Assembly (NCBI RefSeq): GCF_900240995.1
Contig: NZ_LT965955.1
Coordinates: forward strand, 445,142 to 509,141
DNA: 64,000 nt
Direction: 5' to 3'
Source of the DNA: Bacillus sp. Marseille-P3661
GTDB lineage: Bacteria; Bacillota; Bacilli; Bacillales; Bacillaceae_J
Below are positions 63,219-64,000 of the stretch, in pieces; the first letter of the stretch is position 1; every line of letters starts with the position of its first letter. The notes beneath the pieces are model-generated. The model saw only the letters and a program-made list of their open reading frames with translations. It did no database searches and was not told where the DNA came from. The position numbers and the translations under genes are program-made.

Positions 63219-64000
63219 GCATTGGCCTAAAAGGAGTGGAAGGCTATCGTGTCCAAGTAGAAGTGCAAACACTTGAAGCGATGGAAATGTTTATTATTGT
63301 TGGCTTGCCGGATGCATCTGTTAAAGAGTCAAAGGAACGAGTAACCGCTGCGCTTTACTCGTTAGGCTATCCTTTAGTTAGTCAAAAAACGGTTATAAAT
63401 CTTTCGCCAGCCGAACAAAAGAAAAATGGACCGCTCTTTGATTTGCCGATGGCGATTGGAATCCTAAAAAGCATTGGAGGAATAAAAGCAAAGATACCTT
63501 CCTCAACCTGTTTCATCGGTGCGCTATCATTAGATGGATCGATTTTGCCATTTGAAGGGATGTTATCTGCAGCTCTGGCAGCTAAACGATTAGGATTTTC
63601 CCTTTTGTACATGCCTTATAATGCAGACTTACCGGAAATCCGCATAGAAGGCCTTGAGATTATCTATGTTAGCAGTTTATATGAAGTTCTCCAACATTTA
63701 TCTGGGCAAAATATCCTGCAATTTACTTTTCCAACAAGATTACAAGAAGAAGAGCCTGAATATGATCATGATTTTAGCCATATAATCGGTCACCAATTTG
63801 CAAAACGGGCACTTGAAATTGCAGCAGCGGGTGACCACCATCTGTTTATGACCGGCCCACCTGGATGTGGTAAAAGCTTATTAGCCGAAACGTTTCCCTC
63901 TATTCTACCACCTTTGTCACATGAAGCGCAGCTAGAAAAGGTTAGCTTATATCAATTGGCTGGCATCGATTATGAAACGCTCTCCATGCCTTCCTTCAGA
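63200..64000 (+). CDS. comM: ComM/YifB AAA+ ATPase (Mg-chelatase-like), partial at window end
   Basis: 267 codons are present, open to the end of the window; about half of a normal ComM. It starts VTKIMSIGLKGVEGYRVQVE, then FIIVGLPDASVKESKERV, LSPAEQKKNGPLFDLPMAIG, ALSLDGSILP, and the ATPase with [18 protein letters not shown] and Walker [11 protein letters not shown]. In proteobacteria ComM is a helicase aiding branch migration in transformation; in Bacillales the role is less clear. AAGGAG eight bases before ATG lies inside the RAYT gene. Confidence 0.9.
   Translation, partial: MVTKIMSIGLKGVEGYRVQVEVQTLEAMEMFIIVGLPDASVKESKERVTAALYSLGYPLVSQKTVINLSPAEQKKNGPLFDLPMAIGILKSIGGIKAKIPSSTCFIGALSLDGSILPFEGMLSAALAAKRLGFSLLYMPYNADLPEIRIEGLEIIYVSSLYEVLQHLSGQNILQFTFPTRLQEEEPEYDHDFSHIIGHQFAKRALEIAAAGDHHLFMTGPPGCGKSLLAETFPSILPPLSHEAQLEKVSLYQLAGIDYETLSMPSFR

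Overview
This is low-GC Bacillales DNA. The signs are strong G-rich ribosome binding sites with ATG, GTG and TTG starts, SLH-anchored surface proteins, a ywqC-ywqD-ywqE type BY-kinase cluster, and a long exopolysaccharide locus. A family within Bacillaceae or Planococcaceae is likely; the genus cannot be fixed from the sequence alone.

Region 1 (1-20.9 kb) is a cell-surface island. It holds two giant secreted adhesin-like proteins, one of 2384 aa with N-terminal SLH domains and tandem repeats, the other of 2324 aa with an N-terminal DUF4347-like domain and C-terminal SLH domains. A third SLH protein lies on the minus strand. Between them are a small secreted protein, a lipoprotein, a 36-aa membrane peptide and a membrane-anchored acidic protein.

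Region 2 (21-48.3 kb) is a Wzx/Wzy-type polysaccharide locus. The divergent ywqC/ywqD/ywqE module (chain-length modulator, tyrosine kinase, phosphatase) would control export. The plus-strand genes encode a membrane-bound nucleotide-sugar 4,6-dehydratase, UTP-glucose-1-phosphate uridylyltransferase, a stray type IV pilin-like protein, an aminotransferase, an initiating phosphosugar transferase, four glycosyltransferases (GT14-, GT2-, GT4- and GT2-like), modification enzymes (NodB-like, LicD, TupA-like ATP-grasp, CapA-like), Wzy and Wzx, a HIT protein plus a TagD-like cytidylyltransferase, rmlACDB, ugd and a UDP-glucuronate 4-epimerase. The inferred precursors are dTDP-rhamnose, UDP-glucuronate/galacturonate, an amino-deoxy sugar and possibly a CDP-linked alcohol for phosphate decoration.

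Region 3 (48.3-56.9 kb) is the early/replication module of a decayed prophage or related element. A XRE repressor faces a lytic-type operon across two opposed promoters with a perfect 15-bp inverted operator pair. The operon carries a Com-like zinc protein, a candidate structured RNA, a sigma-like protein, DUF2800, DUF2815, a family A DNA polymerase and a VapE-like primase-helicase. The VapE gene is cut at its 3' end by a dispersed repeat.

Region 4 (56.9-64 kb) is a mosaic of mobile and decaying sequence: a holin-like-toxin relic, an antitoxin-like gene with a frameshifted toxin partner, several copies of a roughly 140-bp repeat that starts with GGTGCCTGACCCC, an IS3-family remnant, a GIY-YIG protein and a 1.7-kb duplicated block. 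The block contains a REP-associated tyrosine transposase (RAYT) whose end overlaps the start of comM. The first copy is dead (lost start codon, 19-bp deletion, stop, truncation). The second is intact and runs off the end of the window.
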